Source of the DNA: Bacteroidaceae bacterium
GTDB taxonomy: Bacteria > Bacteroidota > Bacteroidia > Bacteroidales > Bacteroidaceae
Length of the DNA: 64,000 nucleotides
Assembly (NCBI GenBank): GCA_017535725.1
Contig: JAFXTO010000017.1
Coordinates: forward strand, 1 to 64,000
Reading direction: 5' to 3'
In this document: positions 26,017 through 34,684 of the stretch, piece by piece
Layout: the number at the start of each line of letters is the position of its first letter
Numbering within the stretch: position 1 is the first letter of the stretch
Translations under genes and position numbers: made by a program
Notes under the pieces: model-generated
Seen by the model: the letters and a program-made list of their open reading frames with translations, nothing else
Told to the model about the DNA's origin: nothing
The model's database searches: none

Positions 26017-27993
26017 CTAATTGATTATCGCAGGGGAGGGCCTGTTGATGGTGATTACTTGAGAGCAATGTTCCACCACGGCGGGGCGGTGGGTGATGAA
26101 GAGCAAGGTTGCTTTCGAGGCCTGCTTCTCGTTGTGCTCGATGAGGTTGTTGAGCAGTTGGCGTTCGGTATGGAGATCCAGGGCGCTGGTGGCTTCGTCC
26201 AAGAGGAGGATGGTTCCTTTTCTCAGAAGGGCGCGTGCGATGGCGATGCGCTGTGCCTGTCCTTCCGAGAGCCCTGCTCCATCTTCGCCGATGATGGTGT
26301 CTAATCCGTCGGGTAAGGTATGTACGAAGTCCGCGCAGGCCAGCTGCAGCGCTTCCATCATCTCTTCCTCCGTCGCCTCCGGATTTCCTAACTGCAAGTT
26401 CCAGCGCAGGCTACCGCTGAACAGCGAGTTGCCCTGCGGCACATAGACGAGGTTGCACCTCGTCCGCGCGCAGACAGGAACACCATCCGCCCTTGCCTCC
26501 GGCTCTCCACCCGGCTGGGAAACCGCCGCCCCTGCCTCCAGCTCTCCAACCGGCTGGGAAACCGCCGCCCTTGCCTCCTGCTCGCAACTTGACTTTACCT
26601 CCGGCTCCCCACCCGGCGGGAAAACCGCCGGGCACTCTGTTTCTTGCCCGCGTTGGTGCCCGGCGGTTTTCCCGCCGGGTGATGTCTGATACATCACCAC
26701 CCTCCCTTCATCGGGCTTCAGCAGCGCCAATATCAGTCGTATCAGCGTCGTCTTCCCCGCTCCCGTCTCGCCGAGGATGGCCGTCGCCGTACCTGGCGGG
26801 AAGTCATAGCTGACGTCGTTTAGTATCTTTCGGCTGTGTTCGTCGTATGCAAAGGTGACATGTTCCACCCTGATCCCGGCTCCTCCCTCGAATCGGATGG
26901 GATCGCCGTCTTCTTCCAGGGGCGTCTCTTCCAGTTCCATCAAGCGTTCGGCGGCCGTGAAGCTGCTGATGATGGTTGGGATAAAGCGCGTCATCTCCCG
27001 GAAAGGACCCTGTATCTGGCCGCACAGCTGGATGAAGGCCGTCATCATACCGAAGGTGATGGTCCCGTCGGCCAGCCTGTTGGCACTCCAAAGGAATGCG
27101 AAGAGGTAGGCGCTGCCGAATCCGATATTCAGTACCAGGTTGGAGGTTGAGGAGAACAGGGTGCGGTGACGCACCTGTTGGCGAAGGATGTCCTGTTGCT
27201 TGCGCACCACCTTCAACATGGTCTCCACACGTTCCAGTGTCTTCAGCACCAGCCGGTGTTGAATGCTCTCCTGCAAGATGCTTTGGATGCGGCTGTCGGT
27301 ACGTCGTACCTCACGGGTAATCTCACGCATTCGTCGGATATACAGGCGACTCAAGAGGATGAACACAGGCAGGATGACTGTCACTCCTACGGCCAGCATC
27401 GCGTCCATACTATATAAAAAGAGGAACGCGCACGCGAGGCGCACGAGCACGGCCAGCATTTGTGGCATCGTATCTGTCACCACTTGTACCACCGTCTGGC
27501 TGTCTGATACCAGTCGGTTCAGCACGTCGCCGCTATGCCGCTGTTCCTTGCCGTGCCATTCACTGCGCAGCAGGTGCTCGAAGATGCGGCGTTGCATCCG
27601 GTTCTGGGCGTTTACCCCTAAGAGGGCAGCTATCCAACGGCCTATGTAGCCCAGCGTCATTTGCAGAACCATGATACTCACAAGCAGGGCCCCAGCGTTC
27701 CACAAGGTGGTGGGGTGGGGGAGCAACCCTCCCGTACGTGTCACACCCGTTGCCACATCAATCACCTGTTTCGTAGACCAAATGAACGCGAAGTCTAATC
27801 CCACGCGAATGATGCCGCTCGTCGCATTAATCAGCGACTGCAGCTTCACCTTCCGGAAAATCTGGAGGAACCAGAGCAATATGGTTAAAGTAGGATACTG
27901 GACTCTCCCCCCGGCAGGCCCAGACCCCCCCCCCTGCCCCTCCCTGTGAGGGAGGGGAGTAAGATGTATTTGAGAGGAGGCCTTTGTCACCAT
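26017..27993 (-). CDS. ABC exporter with fused membrane and ATPase domains (MsbA-like)
   Basis: Predicted 658-residue half-transporter. It has six membrane segments (about 40-330), then the ATPase with Walker A GETGAGKTTL, Q-loop VPQGNSLFSGSL, signature LSEGQAQR (normally LSGGQ), Walker B ILLLDEATSALD and the switch His in FITHRP. About 75 extra residues rich in Pro, Gly, Glu and Ala (PGGKTAGHQRGQE...VPVCARTRC) sit between Walker A and the Q-loop and are encoded by repeat DNA at 26490-26690. The first ~30 residues ([12 protein letters not shown]...) are from a P2 element and share this leader with ispD. Substrate could be lipid or drug. Confidence 0.85.
   Translation of the reverse strand: MVTKASSQIHLTPLPHREGQGGGSGPAGGRVQYPTLTILLWFLQIFRKVKLQSLINATSGIIRVGLDFAFIWSTKQVIDVATGVTRTGGLLPHPTTLWNAGALLVSIMVLQMTLGYIGRWIAALLGVNAQNRMQRRIFEHLLRSEWHGKEQRHSGDVLNRLVSDSQTVVQVVTDTMPQMLAVLVRLACAFLFLYSMDAMLAVGVTVILPVFILLSRLYIRRMREITREVRRTDSRIQSILQESIQHRLVLKTLERVETMLKVVRKQQDILRQQVRHRTLFSSTSNLVLNIGFGSAYLFAFLWSANRLADGTITFGMMTAFIQLCGQIQGPFREMTRFIPTIISSFTAAERLMELEETPLEEDGDPIRFEGGAGIRVEHVTFAYDEHSRKILNDVSYDFPPGTATAILGETGAGKTTLIRLILALLKPDEGRVVMYQTSPGGKTAGHQRGQETECPAVFPPGGEPEVKSSCEQEARAAVSQPVGELEAGAAVSQPGGEPEARADGVPVCARTRCNLVYVPQGNSLFSGSLRWNLQLGNPEATEEEMMEALQLACADFVHTLPDGLDTIIGEDGAGLSEGQAQRIAIARALLRKGTILLLDEATSALDLHTERQLLNNLIEHNEKQASKATLLFITHRPAVVEHCSQVITINRPSPAIIN
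26490..26690 (-). repeat. GGCGGTTTTCCCGCC palindromes and tandem repeat inside the ABC gene
   Basis: Two inverted copies of the palindrome CCCGGCGGTTTTCCCGCCGG (26611-26633 and 26658-26680) sit next to imperfect tandem units of about 40 bases containing CCGGCTGGGAAACCGCCGCC. All of it stays in the gene's reading frame. The palindrome core recurs at 31347-31367 in ispD and, as CGGTTTTCCG variants, at 35088-35103 and 35869-35888. Confidence 0.8.
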
Positions 27994-28118
27994 AAAGATG
28001 AAATAATCTGTTTTTGAGTTTCTTTGGTATTTACTCCCCTCCCTCACAGGGAGGGGCAGGGGGGGGGTCTGTAGGGAGGGGCAGGGGGGAGGGTCTGTAG
28101 GGAGGGGCTGGGGGGGTC
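27901..28118 (-). repeat. P2-type palindromic element between nadK and the ABC gene
   Basis: It starts with GACTCTCCCCCC / CAGACCCCCCCCC, has the hairpin CCCTCCCTGTGAGGGAGGG near the ABC start, an AT-rich centre with the ATG at 27993, and then a second arm. It ends in about three tandem GTCTGTAGGGAGGGGC units directly after the nadK stop. The AT-rich centre is clearly related to that at 30533-30600 before ispD. Confidence 0.8.
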
Positions 28119-28119
28119 T

Positions 28120-29004
28120 TTACACCCTCACATCCGTCCCCCACATCAGCTTCTCGCGCAGGGTGTCGAAGAAACTCTGACTGGGGCGTTTCAACACCTT
28201 AATACTATAGGGCGCGCGGCGTACCGTCAGCTTCACGTCCTCCGAACATTTCTCGCTCCTTCCGTCTATGGAGACCAGGAACCGGTGATTGCGGGCCGAG
28301 ACAGACAGGGTCACCACGGCATCATCGGTCAGCGTCAGGGGGCGCACCGTCAGCGAATGGGGTGCCACAGGAGTCAATCCTATCGTGTGGCAACCGGGCT
28401 GCATGATGCTACCGCCCACGGAGAGGGCATAGCCCGTGCTGCCCGTGGGGGTGTTGATGATGAGGCCGTCGGCCTGATACGTCGTCAGGTATTCGCCACC
28501 CACGTCCACGCGGATGCTGATCATCGACGATACGTCGCGTTTCAGTACGGCTACCTCGTTTAGGGCAAAGGGATAGCCTTCGGGCTCTCCCTTGTTGTAT
28601 TCTAACTGGAGGACACAACGGTCTTCCACGGCATAGCTTCCTTCGTAGATTTGCTCGATAGTGCCCGGCAGTTCGGAGGGCGAGATGTCGGCCAGGAACC
28701 CCAGCCGTCCCATGTTGACTCCGAGGATAGGTATCTCCTTGTTGCCAACACGCCGTGCGGCTTCGAGGAACGTGCCATCGCCACCCATCGAGACGACGAT
28801 GTCGGCGCTGAAGTGGTCGTCGCGAATCAACGTCACCTGCTGCGGAACGGCAATCTGGAGGGTGTCCGCGAGATAGTGGTAGAAGGTCTCGTCGATGAAC
28901 AACTCGGCTTCCCGCTCCTCCAACAGGCAGAGCAACTTCTGTACCGAGGCGGACTTCTTCGCCTGAAAGGCATTACCGAAAAGGGCAAAACGGAGCTTTT
29001 CCAT
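28120..29004 (-). CDS. nadK: NAD kinase
   Basis: Predicted 294-residue enzyme phosphorylating NAD to NADP. The start is [10 protein letters not shown] at 29004, the frame being open further upstream into the divergent pdxJ gene. Catalytic [11 protein letters not shown] lies near residue 74. NE.. block is [10 protein letters not shown], followed by [31 protein letters not shown] (in parts: [20 protein letters not shown]). Full length, cytoplasmic. Its promoter is at 29028-29035. Confidence 0.96.
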   Translation of the reverse strand: [294 protein letters not shown]

Positions 29005-29027
29005 AGGTTTTTGTATTATTTTTGCCG

Positions 29028-29065
29028 CAAAAGTACACATTTCTCTCGAATTATTTGTAGTTTTG
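29028..29065. promoter_or_regulatory. Divergent nadK/pdxJ promoter region
   Basis: Minus-strand TACTTTTG (29028-29035) faces nadK and plus-strand TAGTTTTG (29058-29065) faces pdxJ. Both fit TAnnTTTG and lie about 30 bases before the respective start codons. The two promoters are so close that they probably share regulatory space. -33 elements are not obvious. Confidence 0.55.
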
Positions 29066-29095
29066 CAGCAGAAACAATGCAAAAGCGTGTAAAAT

Positions 29096-29830
29096 ATGAC
29101 AAAACTCAGCGTAAATATTAATAAGGTAGCCACCATCCGCAATGCCCGTGGTGGTAATAACCCTGATGTCCTGCGTGTGGCACAGGACTGTGAGCGCTTC
29201 GGTGCCCAGGGCATCACCGTTCACCCTCGTCCTGATCAGCGCCACATCCGCTATCAGGACGTCCGCGACCTGCGTCCGCTCCTGACCACGGAGTTTAATA
29301 TCGAGGGTAACCCCATCTCTGAGTTCATAGCCCTCGTCCTGGAGAACCGTCCCACGCAGGTCACCCTGGTGCCCGACGGCCATGACCAGATAACCTCCAA
29401 CCACGGCTGGGACACCCGTACGCACCTCAACTTCCTCTCCGATGTCACCGCTCGCTTTCACGAAGCTGGCATCCGTGTCAGCATCTTTGTGAATGCCGAC
29501 GAGGAAATGGTGGACTACGCCGCTCGTGCCGGCGCCGACCGTGTGGAACTCTACACCGAGCCATACGCCGCCGCTTATGAAGCAGACCGCGTCGCCGCCA
29601 TCGCTCCCTTCATCCGCGCCGCCGAAGCCGCCCGTGCCTTCGGCCTCGGTCTCAACGCTGGCCATGACCTCAACCTCCAGAACCTCGCTTTCTTCAAGCA
29701 GCAAATCCCCTGGACGGATGAAGTCAGCATCGGCCACGCCCTCATCTGCGACGCCCTCTACCTCGGGCTCGAAGAAACCATCCACAGATATTTGGCACAG
29801 CTTCAGACCCACCCCTCACCCTCCCTGTGA
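29096..29830 (+). CDS. pdxJ: Pyridoxine 5'-phosphate synthase
   Basis: A 244-residue enzyme condensing 3-amino-2-oxopropyl phosphate with 1-deoxy-D-xylulose 5-phosphate in vitamin B6 synthesis. It has [33 protein letters not shown], and [13 protein letters not shown] with EVSIGHALI near the end. The last residues (THPSPSL and the TGA) are encoded by the start of a palindromic element, so the native C-terminus is replaced or extended by the element. Confidence 0.96.
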   Translation: MTKLSVNINKVATIRNARGGNNPDVLRVAQDCERFGAQGITVHPRPDQRHIRYQDVRDLRPLLTTEFNIEGNPISEFIALVLENRPTQVTLVPDGHDQITSNHGWDTRTHLNFLSDVTARFHEAGIRVSIFVNADEEMVDYAARAGADRVELYTEPYAAAYEADRVAAIAPFIRAAEAARAFGLGLNAGHDLNLQNLAFFKQQIPWTDEVSIGHALICDALYLGLEETIHRYLAQLQTHPSPSL

Positions 29831-29945
29831 GGGAGGGAGTGGTCACCATAGTCCATTCTTAACCTTCAAAATATTCCACCCCCTCCCTCACAGGGAGGGT
29901 GAATCGTTAAATCGTAAAATCGTTAAATCGTAAAATCGTCAAATA
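29806..29945 (+). repeat. P2-type palindromic element after pdxJ plus ATCGTTAAATCGT tract
   Basis: GACCCACCCCTCACCCTCCCTGTGAGGG... at 29806 and ...CCCTCCCTCACAGGGAGGG at 29881-29899 are two arms around an AT-rich centre. The pdxJ stop lies in the first hairpin. It is followed by a short simple repeat of AAATCGTTAAATCGT up to the start of the next gene at 29948. Confidence 0.75.
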
Positions 29946-29947
29946 TA

Positions 29948-30490
29948 ATGGTTTACTTATTCTTCGCCACTGGCACCGAGGAGATTGAAGCCCTCGGAAC
30001 TGCCGACATCATTCGCCGTGCAGGCCTCGACCTGCAAATTGTATCTATCACCGACGAGCGCATCGTCACGGGTGCTCATGGCATCCGTGTCGAAACCGAC
30101 GCCCTTCTGGACGACATCGACTTCTTCGACGCCGATATGCTCATCCTTCCAGGAGGAATGCCCGGTGCTGCCAACTTCGCTGCCTGCGACAACCTCTGTG
30201 AGCGCATCCGCGACCACGCCTACCTGGGCCGTCCTGTGGCCGCCATCTGTGCCGCTCCCTTCGTGTTGGGCCGTCTGGGCCTGCTCGACGGTAAACGTGC
30301 CACCTGCTATCCCGGCTTCGAAGGTGAACTCGCAGGTGCCACCTATACGGGTGCCCTTGTGGAAGTCGACGGTCAGTTCATCACAGGCAAAGGCCCTGCC
30401 GCTGTCTTCGAGTTCGGCTACGCCATCGTCGAACGCATGAAGGACAAGGCCACAGCCGATGCGCTGAGCAAGGGGATGCTGTATAAGTAG
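29948..30490 (+). CDS. DJ-1/PfpI family protein
   Basis: A 180-residue protein of the YajL/ThiJ subgroup: [32 protein letters not shown] with the following loop, the nucleophile elbow [11 protein letters not shown] (Cys near residue 104) and conserved Glu in TGTEEIE. Members act as chaperones, glyoxalase-like or deglycation enzymes, and the exact role is debated. It starts directly after the ATCG repeat. Its TAG is followed two bases later by the P2 element that precedes ispD. Confidence 0.93.
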   Translation: MVYLFFATGTEEIEALGTADIIRRAGLDLQIVSITDERIVTGAHGIRVETDALLDDIDFFDADMLILPGGMPGAANFAACDNLCERIRDHAYLGRPVAAICAAPFVLGRLGLLDGKRATCYPGFEGELAGATYTGALVEVDGQFITGKGPAAVFEFGYAIVERMKDKATADALSKGMLYK

Positions 30491-30491
30491 T

Positions 30492-30636
30492 AGACCCACC
30501 CCCCGCCCTCCCTGTGAGGGAGGGGGTGAATACCAAAAAAGCTCAAAAGCAGATTTATATCATCATTATGGTAACAAAAGCTTCCTCTCAAATACATCTT
30601 ACCCCCTCCCTCACAGGGAGGGCGGGGGGTGGGTCT
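30492..30636 (+). repeat. P2 palindromic element that supplies the start of ispD
   Basis: Arms AGACCCACCCCCCGCCC.../...GGGCGGGGGGTGGGTCT, each with an inner hairpin CCCTCCCTGTGAGGGAGGG, enclose an AT-rich centre containing the ATG at 30568. The right arm is read through in frame into ispD. The centre and leader ([12 protein letters not shown]) match the element in front of the ABC gene. Confidence 0.85.
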
Positions 30637-31626
30637 ACAAGAGGGGCTGCTGTTGGTGGGTCTGCTATAATAGTTGCTGGAGGCAAGGGTTTGCGCATGG
30701 GCGCAGACCTGCCAAAGCAGTTTCTGCCCATCGGCGGGCGTCCTGTGCTGATGCATACGCTCGAGGCATTCGAGCGTGCTATTCCAGGTATTCAGCTTGT
30801 CCTCGTCCTTCCCGCCGACCAACAGGACTTCTGGCGTGACCTTTGCCTCCAGCACGCTTTCACCCTCCCGCATACCATCGCCACCGGCGGCCCCACTCGC
30901 TTCCACTCGGTGAAGAATGGGTTGAAATGCCTTGGCCTCTCCCCCAACCCCTCCCCTATTAGGGAGGAGAGAAGCCTCACCCCTAACCCCTCTCCAAGGG
31001 GCGAGGGGAACTTTTGGGAGGAAAGCTTGGTCGCCGTCCACGACGGCGTGCGCCCCTTTGTCTCTGTGGATGTCATCCGCCGTTGTTTTGCTGCCGCCCG
31101 CGACCACGGTGCCGCCGTCCCCGTCGTCCCCGTCGTGGAGACCCTGCGCCAGCTCTCCCCCGCGGCCTCCTCTTCTCCTTCTGCCCCCTCTGCCTCATCT
31201 CCCTCTACTTCTGCCTCGTCCATTTCTCCCTCCTCCTCTTCTTCCGCCTCGTCCATTTCTCCCTCCTCCTCTTCTTCCGCCTCTCCTTCTTCCTCTTCTC
31301 CTTCTGCCGCCTCCACCTCTCCCTCTTCTCCCTTAGTTGGTGCGTTCGGCGGTTTTCCCGCCGACGTTGCCGCCTCCTCTTCCCGCACTGTTGACCGCTC
31401 CCTTTTTCGCCTCGTCCAGACGCCGCAGACCTTCCAACTCCCCCTCCTCCTGCGCGCCTACGAGCAACCCTACCGCGAGGCCTTTACCGACGACGCCTCC
31501 GTCGTCGAGGCCCTCGGCCATCCCATCACCCTCGTTGAGGGCAACCGCGAGAACATCAAGATTACTACTCCCTTCGACCTCGTCATCGCCGAGGCGCTGC
31601 TGGGTTCGCTTCCTTCAGCTGTCTGA
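30568..31626 (+). CDS. ispD: 2-C-methyl-D-erythritol 4-phosphate cytidylyltransferase with several insertions
   Basis: Predicted 352-residue protein, versus about 225-235 for normal IspD, which makes CDP-methylerythritol in the non-mevalonate isoprenoid pathway. Family motifs remain: [90 protein letters not shown] and [16 protein letters not shown]. Extra parts are an element-derived N-terminus (to about residue 31), a repeat insert [13 protein letters not shown].../[11 protein letters not shown] before VAVHDG, and a Ser/Ala/Pro-rich stretch of ~75 residues with a GGFPADVA palindrome segment before QTPQTF. The gene is essential in most bacteria using this pathway, so the inserts must be tolerated or another copy exists. 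It overlaps the GH127 gene tail-to-tail by 44 bases. Confidence 0.85.
   Translation: MVTKASSQIHLTPSLTGRAGGGSTRGAAVGGSAIIVAGGKGLRMGADLPKQFLPIGGRPVLMHTLEAFERAIPGIQLVLVLPADQQDFWRDLCLQHAFTLPHTIATGGPTRFHSVKNGLKCLGLSPNPSPIREERSLTPNPSPRGEGNFWEESLVAVHDGVRPFVSVDVIRRCFAAARDHGAAVPVVPVVETLRQLSPAASSSPSAPSASSPSTSASSISPSSSSSASSISPSSSSSASPSSSSPSAASTSPSSPLVGAFGGFPADVAASSSRTVDRSLFRLVQTPQTFQLPLLLRAYEQPYREAFTDDASVVEALGHPITLVEGNRENIKITTPFDLVIAEALLGSLPSAV
30942..31018 (+). repeat. NPSP-type palindromic repeat insertion in ispD
   Basis: Two small hairpin units, CCCCTCCCCTATTAGGGAGGAG and CCCCTCTCCAAGGGGCGAGGGG, encode [23 protein letters not shown] in frame. This repeat type differs from P1 and P2. A shorter relative occurs in the GH127 gene at 33388-33425 (encoding [11 protein letters not shown]). 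Confidence 0.75.
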
Positions 31627-34600
31627 CCGCTCGGTCAATCATGTCCTGCGTCCCGCTGCCATCGCTGACGTACTTCACCACCATCTCCGCATATTCGATG
31701 GCTTCCTGCGTTTGGTGGTCGATGGTTTTCCCATCGGCACCCTTTTCCTTCGCCTTTGTCAGCAGCGGCAGTAGTTCATCGAGGTCTTCGAGTTCGGGCA
31801 GGTTACCTGGCCGCATGGTGTTGAGGGCGGCATTCAGTTCCGTTGTCATGATGTCTATGGCCTCCTGGCTCTGGCTGCATTCAGCGTCGTCGTAGAGGGC
31901 GCGTGCGCGGTCGAACTGTTCCATCAGCCGTGCGAATCCGTGCTTGGCCCACGGAGCATATTCGGGTACCTTCACCGCCATCTCATTCCATCGGTTTTGT
32001 GCATCGCGACGGCTGCGTGCCAGCTGCATCGCTTCTTTCAGGCGGGTGTCGTCGATTCCCGAAGCGGATGCTTCGGACGCTACGGCGATCGGTTCGCCGG
32101 GCAGCAGGATGCGGAAGTAGTGGGTGACGTGGCGGTCGGCGGCGTAGTCAGGGACAAAGGCAGACTCTCCCCCCGCCCTCCCTGTTAGGGAGGGAGCAGA
32201 ATGTTTTTGACTATCAGTTATCGTCTCGTCTTTAAAGGTGACCGCTCCCTCCCTCGCTCGGCTCGAAGAGACGCTTGACCCTTCAAGAACAGGGAGGGCG
32301 GGGGGAGAGTCCGTGAAGTCCAGGGTCGCCTCCTCCCACGTCTTGATACCTTGTGCCGCCATCACCAACGGACCCTGCATCAGCGCTCCGCACCATTCGG
32401 GCTGGAAGCGGGTCTTGGGCTCATTCTTGCCGGTGGCGGCCACCTCCATCTTGTCGGGGCCGAAGTCGATATGGCGGGTGAAGGGCATGATGACCTCCAC
32501 CTTATCCTCCTTCGTCCAGCGGCGCAGCGGCAGGGTGACGTAGCTGCACGGCTGATAGCGGTTGGCCACGCTCTCGCCGTTCACCTTGATATCGAATCCC
32601 TCGGTGGCCCAGTAGGGCACGCGCAGCTTCAGCACAAAGAGCTTCTTGGCTTCGGGGAAGGTGAGGGTGCTTTGTTCGGCCGGCCATTCGCAGTCCTGCT
32701 GGATGGTTACCTTCTTTGCGTCCCAGCGCGCCGTTGTCGGCAGGTAGAGTCCCACCCACAACGTGTCGGCGCCCGTGAAGTAGGCGGCCTCCTGGTATTT
32801 GACGTGGTTCTCCACACCCGTACCGCCGCAGCAGGTCGATTGCGGGGTCTCGTTGCCCCACGGCTTCGAGGCATTCAAGCCCACGGCGTACTGGTAGAGG
32901 ACGGCGTAGCGGTTGTAGTTCAGCGACCCGATAATCTGGTTGTACAGCACCCGCTCGTAGTAGTCCATATAGCGGGCGTCGTTCGGTTGGAAGCAGTTGA
33001 GGTCCTTGGTGAGTTTCGCTAAGTTGTAGGCACAGCACGTCTCGTTCAATGTCGGCTCGGGATAGGTAGAGCGGTCGCGCCAGTCGGTACCCACGTTCGT
33101 ACACATCGAGAGGATCTGTGTGTAGGGTTGACGGAACATCTCGCCGTTGCCCACGCCGCCCATGGCATAGCGGTAGCGACCCTGTATCATCGTCCAGAAG
33201 TTCTGAGCGAGGTTGTAGTAATAGGGATTGGCGTTGCCGCGATAGGCGCGCAGGGCACCCGTCACCATCGGGATATGCTGGTTGGCATGACGGGTGCGGA
33301 TGGCGTCCACGTTCTTGGCCAGCGGGCCGAAGAAGGCTGGGCTGTCGAAGTACGTCGAGGCTTCCAGCAGGCAATCACTCTCTGAAGCACTCCCCTCGCT
33401 GACGGGAGAGGGGCTGGGGGAGAGGCTCTTTACCATCTCCGACAGCCGTGCTAAGGATTCCGCCATGCCGCCTACCTCGCCGGCGATGTACATATTCCAC
33501 ATCTCGTAGCGGTTGCCGGGCTTGGCGCGACGTTCCTCCTGCGTACCCTCGCTCTGTACGAAGGTGCGGTAGTGCAGACGGTTCCACACCCAGAGACCCA
33601 TGTCCTTGGCTATCAGTAGTGCTTTTTCTGCTATGGCTTTGTCGTCGATGTAGTTGGCGATGTCGATGAGTCCCGCCAACTGCTTGTGGACGCTGTAGTA
33701 CGGAGCCCACACCCACTGCTCGTTGTTATACGCGCGGTACATCTCTATCAGGGCGCAGTGCTGGGCTGGTATGGCGTTGAGGTAGCCATAGCCGTAGTGC
33801 GCGTAATCCTTTTTGTAGTTGTCGAAGTCCGCCCACGTGCCTTTCATCTCGCGCAGCTCGCCTTCGGGTGCGAAGTCGCGTGCTTCCCAGTACCGTCCCA
33901 GCGCCTTGTCAAAGACGAAGGTGCGTTCCTGACAGGCGCGCAGCTCGTCCACCATCAGCCGGATGTTCTCCTTCAGCTGTGCCTTCTTCGCCACATCCGT
34001 GCAGGAGGCGTAGGCCATCGCCATTGCACTCATGTAGTGTCCGCTGCCGTGGCCCTTCAGCTTCGTGGTGGGGGAGTCCCAGCCATCGGCCTCGGGATAA
34101 CCGTCGGTAGGCAGGCCGTAGGTGTCGCGGTAGTTATAGAGTTGCTGCTTGACATCCAAGGACAACAACTGATCGATATCCATCTCGCGGTTGTGTGTTA
34201 GGCGGTTCTCGCCGTTGATGCGTACCTTGTTCAGGGGCAGCGGCTCGGCGATTGGGGTGGGGGAGGGAGTGGCGTACTCGCCTGCTACCACTTGCACCTG
34301 TGCCGTGACGGGATAGCCCTGTGTCGTCGTGTTGTCTCCGGTGATATATCCTTTCACCTCATACTGCTTCCCCACGGGATTTTGGGTGGCGTCGGCCTGT
34401 GCCTGCTCCGTGGCAGGAGCGGCATTTGTCCAGCGTACCTGCCGGTATTCCTTGGTGCCGTCGCTGTAGGTCACCCACAGCTGGTAGGGCAGTCGGGGTG
34501 CTGTGCCCACGGGAGCCTGAACGTTCACCGCCTCGGTGGTGCGGATAGTCTTGTAGTCTTGGGAAGATGCATTGGTGCAAACCAATAACAAAAGAGTCGC

Positions 34601-34627
34601 AAATAATGCCTTCATTGTCGCTTTCAT
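31583..34627 (-). CDS. GH127-type (DUF1680) beta-L-arabinofuranosidase-like glycoside hydrolase
   Basis: A 1014-residue exported enzyme. A signal peptide ([19 protein letters not shown]) is followed by an N-terminal bacterial-Ig-like domain ([16 protein letters not shown]...YEVKGYI) and the GH127 alpha/alpha barrel from about residue 120. Zinc and catalytic residues of the family are visible as NETCCAYN (near 529) and [12 protein letters not shown] (near 599), comparable to the Glu-x-Cys and Cys-Cys of characterised GH127 enzymes. A helical C-terminal tail ends [11 protein letters not shown] 50-residue P1 insertion (positions 32162-32312) and a short SPSPSP insertion interrupt it. Substrate is probably arabinofuranosides of plant polymers. 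Start could also be the Met at 34615. Confidence 0.88.
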   Translation of the reverse strand: MKATMKALFATLLLLVCTNASSQDYKTIRTTEAVNVQAPVGTAPRLPYQLWVTYSDGTKEYRQVRWTNAAPATEQAQADATQNPVGKQYEVKGYITGDNTTTQGYPVTAQVQVVAGEYATPSPTPIAEPLPLNKVRINGENRLTHNREMDIDQLLSLDVKQQLYNYRDTYGLPTDGYPEADGWDSPTTKLKGHGSGHYMSAMAMAYASCTDVAKKAQLKENIRLMVDELRACQERTFVFDKALGRYWEARDFAPEGELREMKGTWADFDNYKKDYAHYGYGYLNAIPAQHCALIEMYRAYNNEQWVWAPYYSVHKQLAGLIDIANYIDDKAIAEKALLIAKDMGLWVWNRLHYRTFVQSEGTQEERRAKPGNRYEMWNMYIAGEVGGMAESLARLSEMVKSLSPSPSPVSEGSASESDCLLEASTYFDSPAFFGPLAKNVDAIRTRHANQHIPMVTGALRAYRGNANPYYYNLAQNFWTMIQGRYRYAMGGVGNGEMFRQPYTQILSMCTNVGTDWRDRSTYPEPTLNETCCAYNLAKLTKDLNCFQPNDARYMDYYERVLYNQIIGSLNYNRYAVLYQYAVGLNASKPWGNETPQSTCCGGTGVENHVKYQEAAYFTGADTLWVGLYLPTTARWDAKKVTIQQDCEWPAEQSTLTFPEAKKLFVLKLRVPYWATEGFDIKVNGESVANRYQPCSYVTLPLRRWTKEDKVEVIMPFTRHIDFGPDKMEVAATGKNEPKTRFQPEWCGALMQGPLVMAAQGIKTWEEATLDFTDSPPALPVLEGSSVSSSRAREGAVTFKDETITDSQKHSAPSLTGRAGGESAFVPDYAADRHVTHYFRILLPGEPIAVASEASASGIDDTRLKEAMQLARSRRDAQNRWNEMAVKVPEYAPWAKHGFARLMEQFDRARALYDDAECSQSQEAIDIMTTELNAALNTMRPGNLPELEDLDELLPLLTKAKEKGADGKTIDHQTQEAIEYAEMVVKYVSDGSGTQDMIDRAVRQLKEANPAAPRR
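32162..32312 (-). repeat. P1 palindromic element inside the GH127 gene
   Basis: The same terminal arms as in uxaA with the long-loop variant on the side near 32312. It adds 50 residues in frame (ending [14 protein letters not shown]). Its centre ([13 protein letters not shown]) differs from the three uxaA copies, so it did not arise by simple copying of those. Confidence 0.9.
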
Positions 34628-34640
34628 TAGAATTTTGCGA

Positions 34641-34648
34641 CAAAGATA
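34641..34648 (-). promoter_or_regulatory. -7 element of the GH127 gene
   Basis: TATCTTTG on the minus strand, 14 bases before the ATG at 34627 (26 before the alternative Met). No clear -33 TTG at the expected distance. The permease gene ends 37 bases further upstream on the same strand. Confidence 0.5.
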
Positions 34649-34684
34649 ATCATTATTTGCGACTTCTGTCTTATAAAGGATGAT

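Noticed and set aside
26489..26689. uxaA, ispD, ABC and GH127 genes as pseudogenes
   Set aside because: All keep open frames through every insert and retain recognisable catalytic motifs. Decayed genes would be expected to carry stops or frameshifts.
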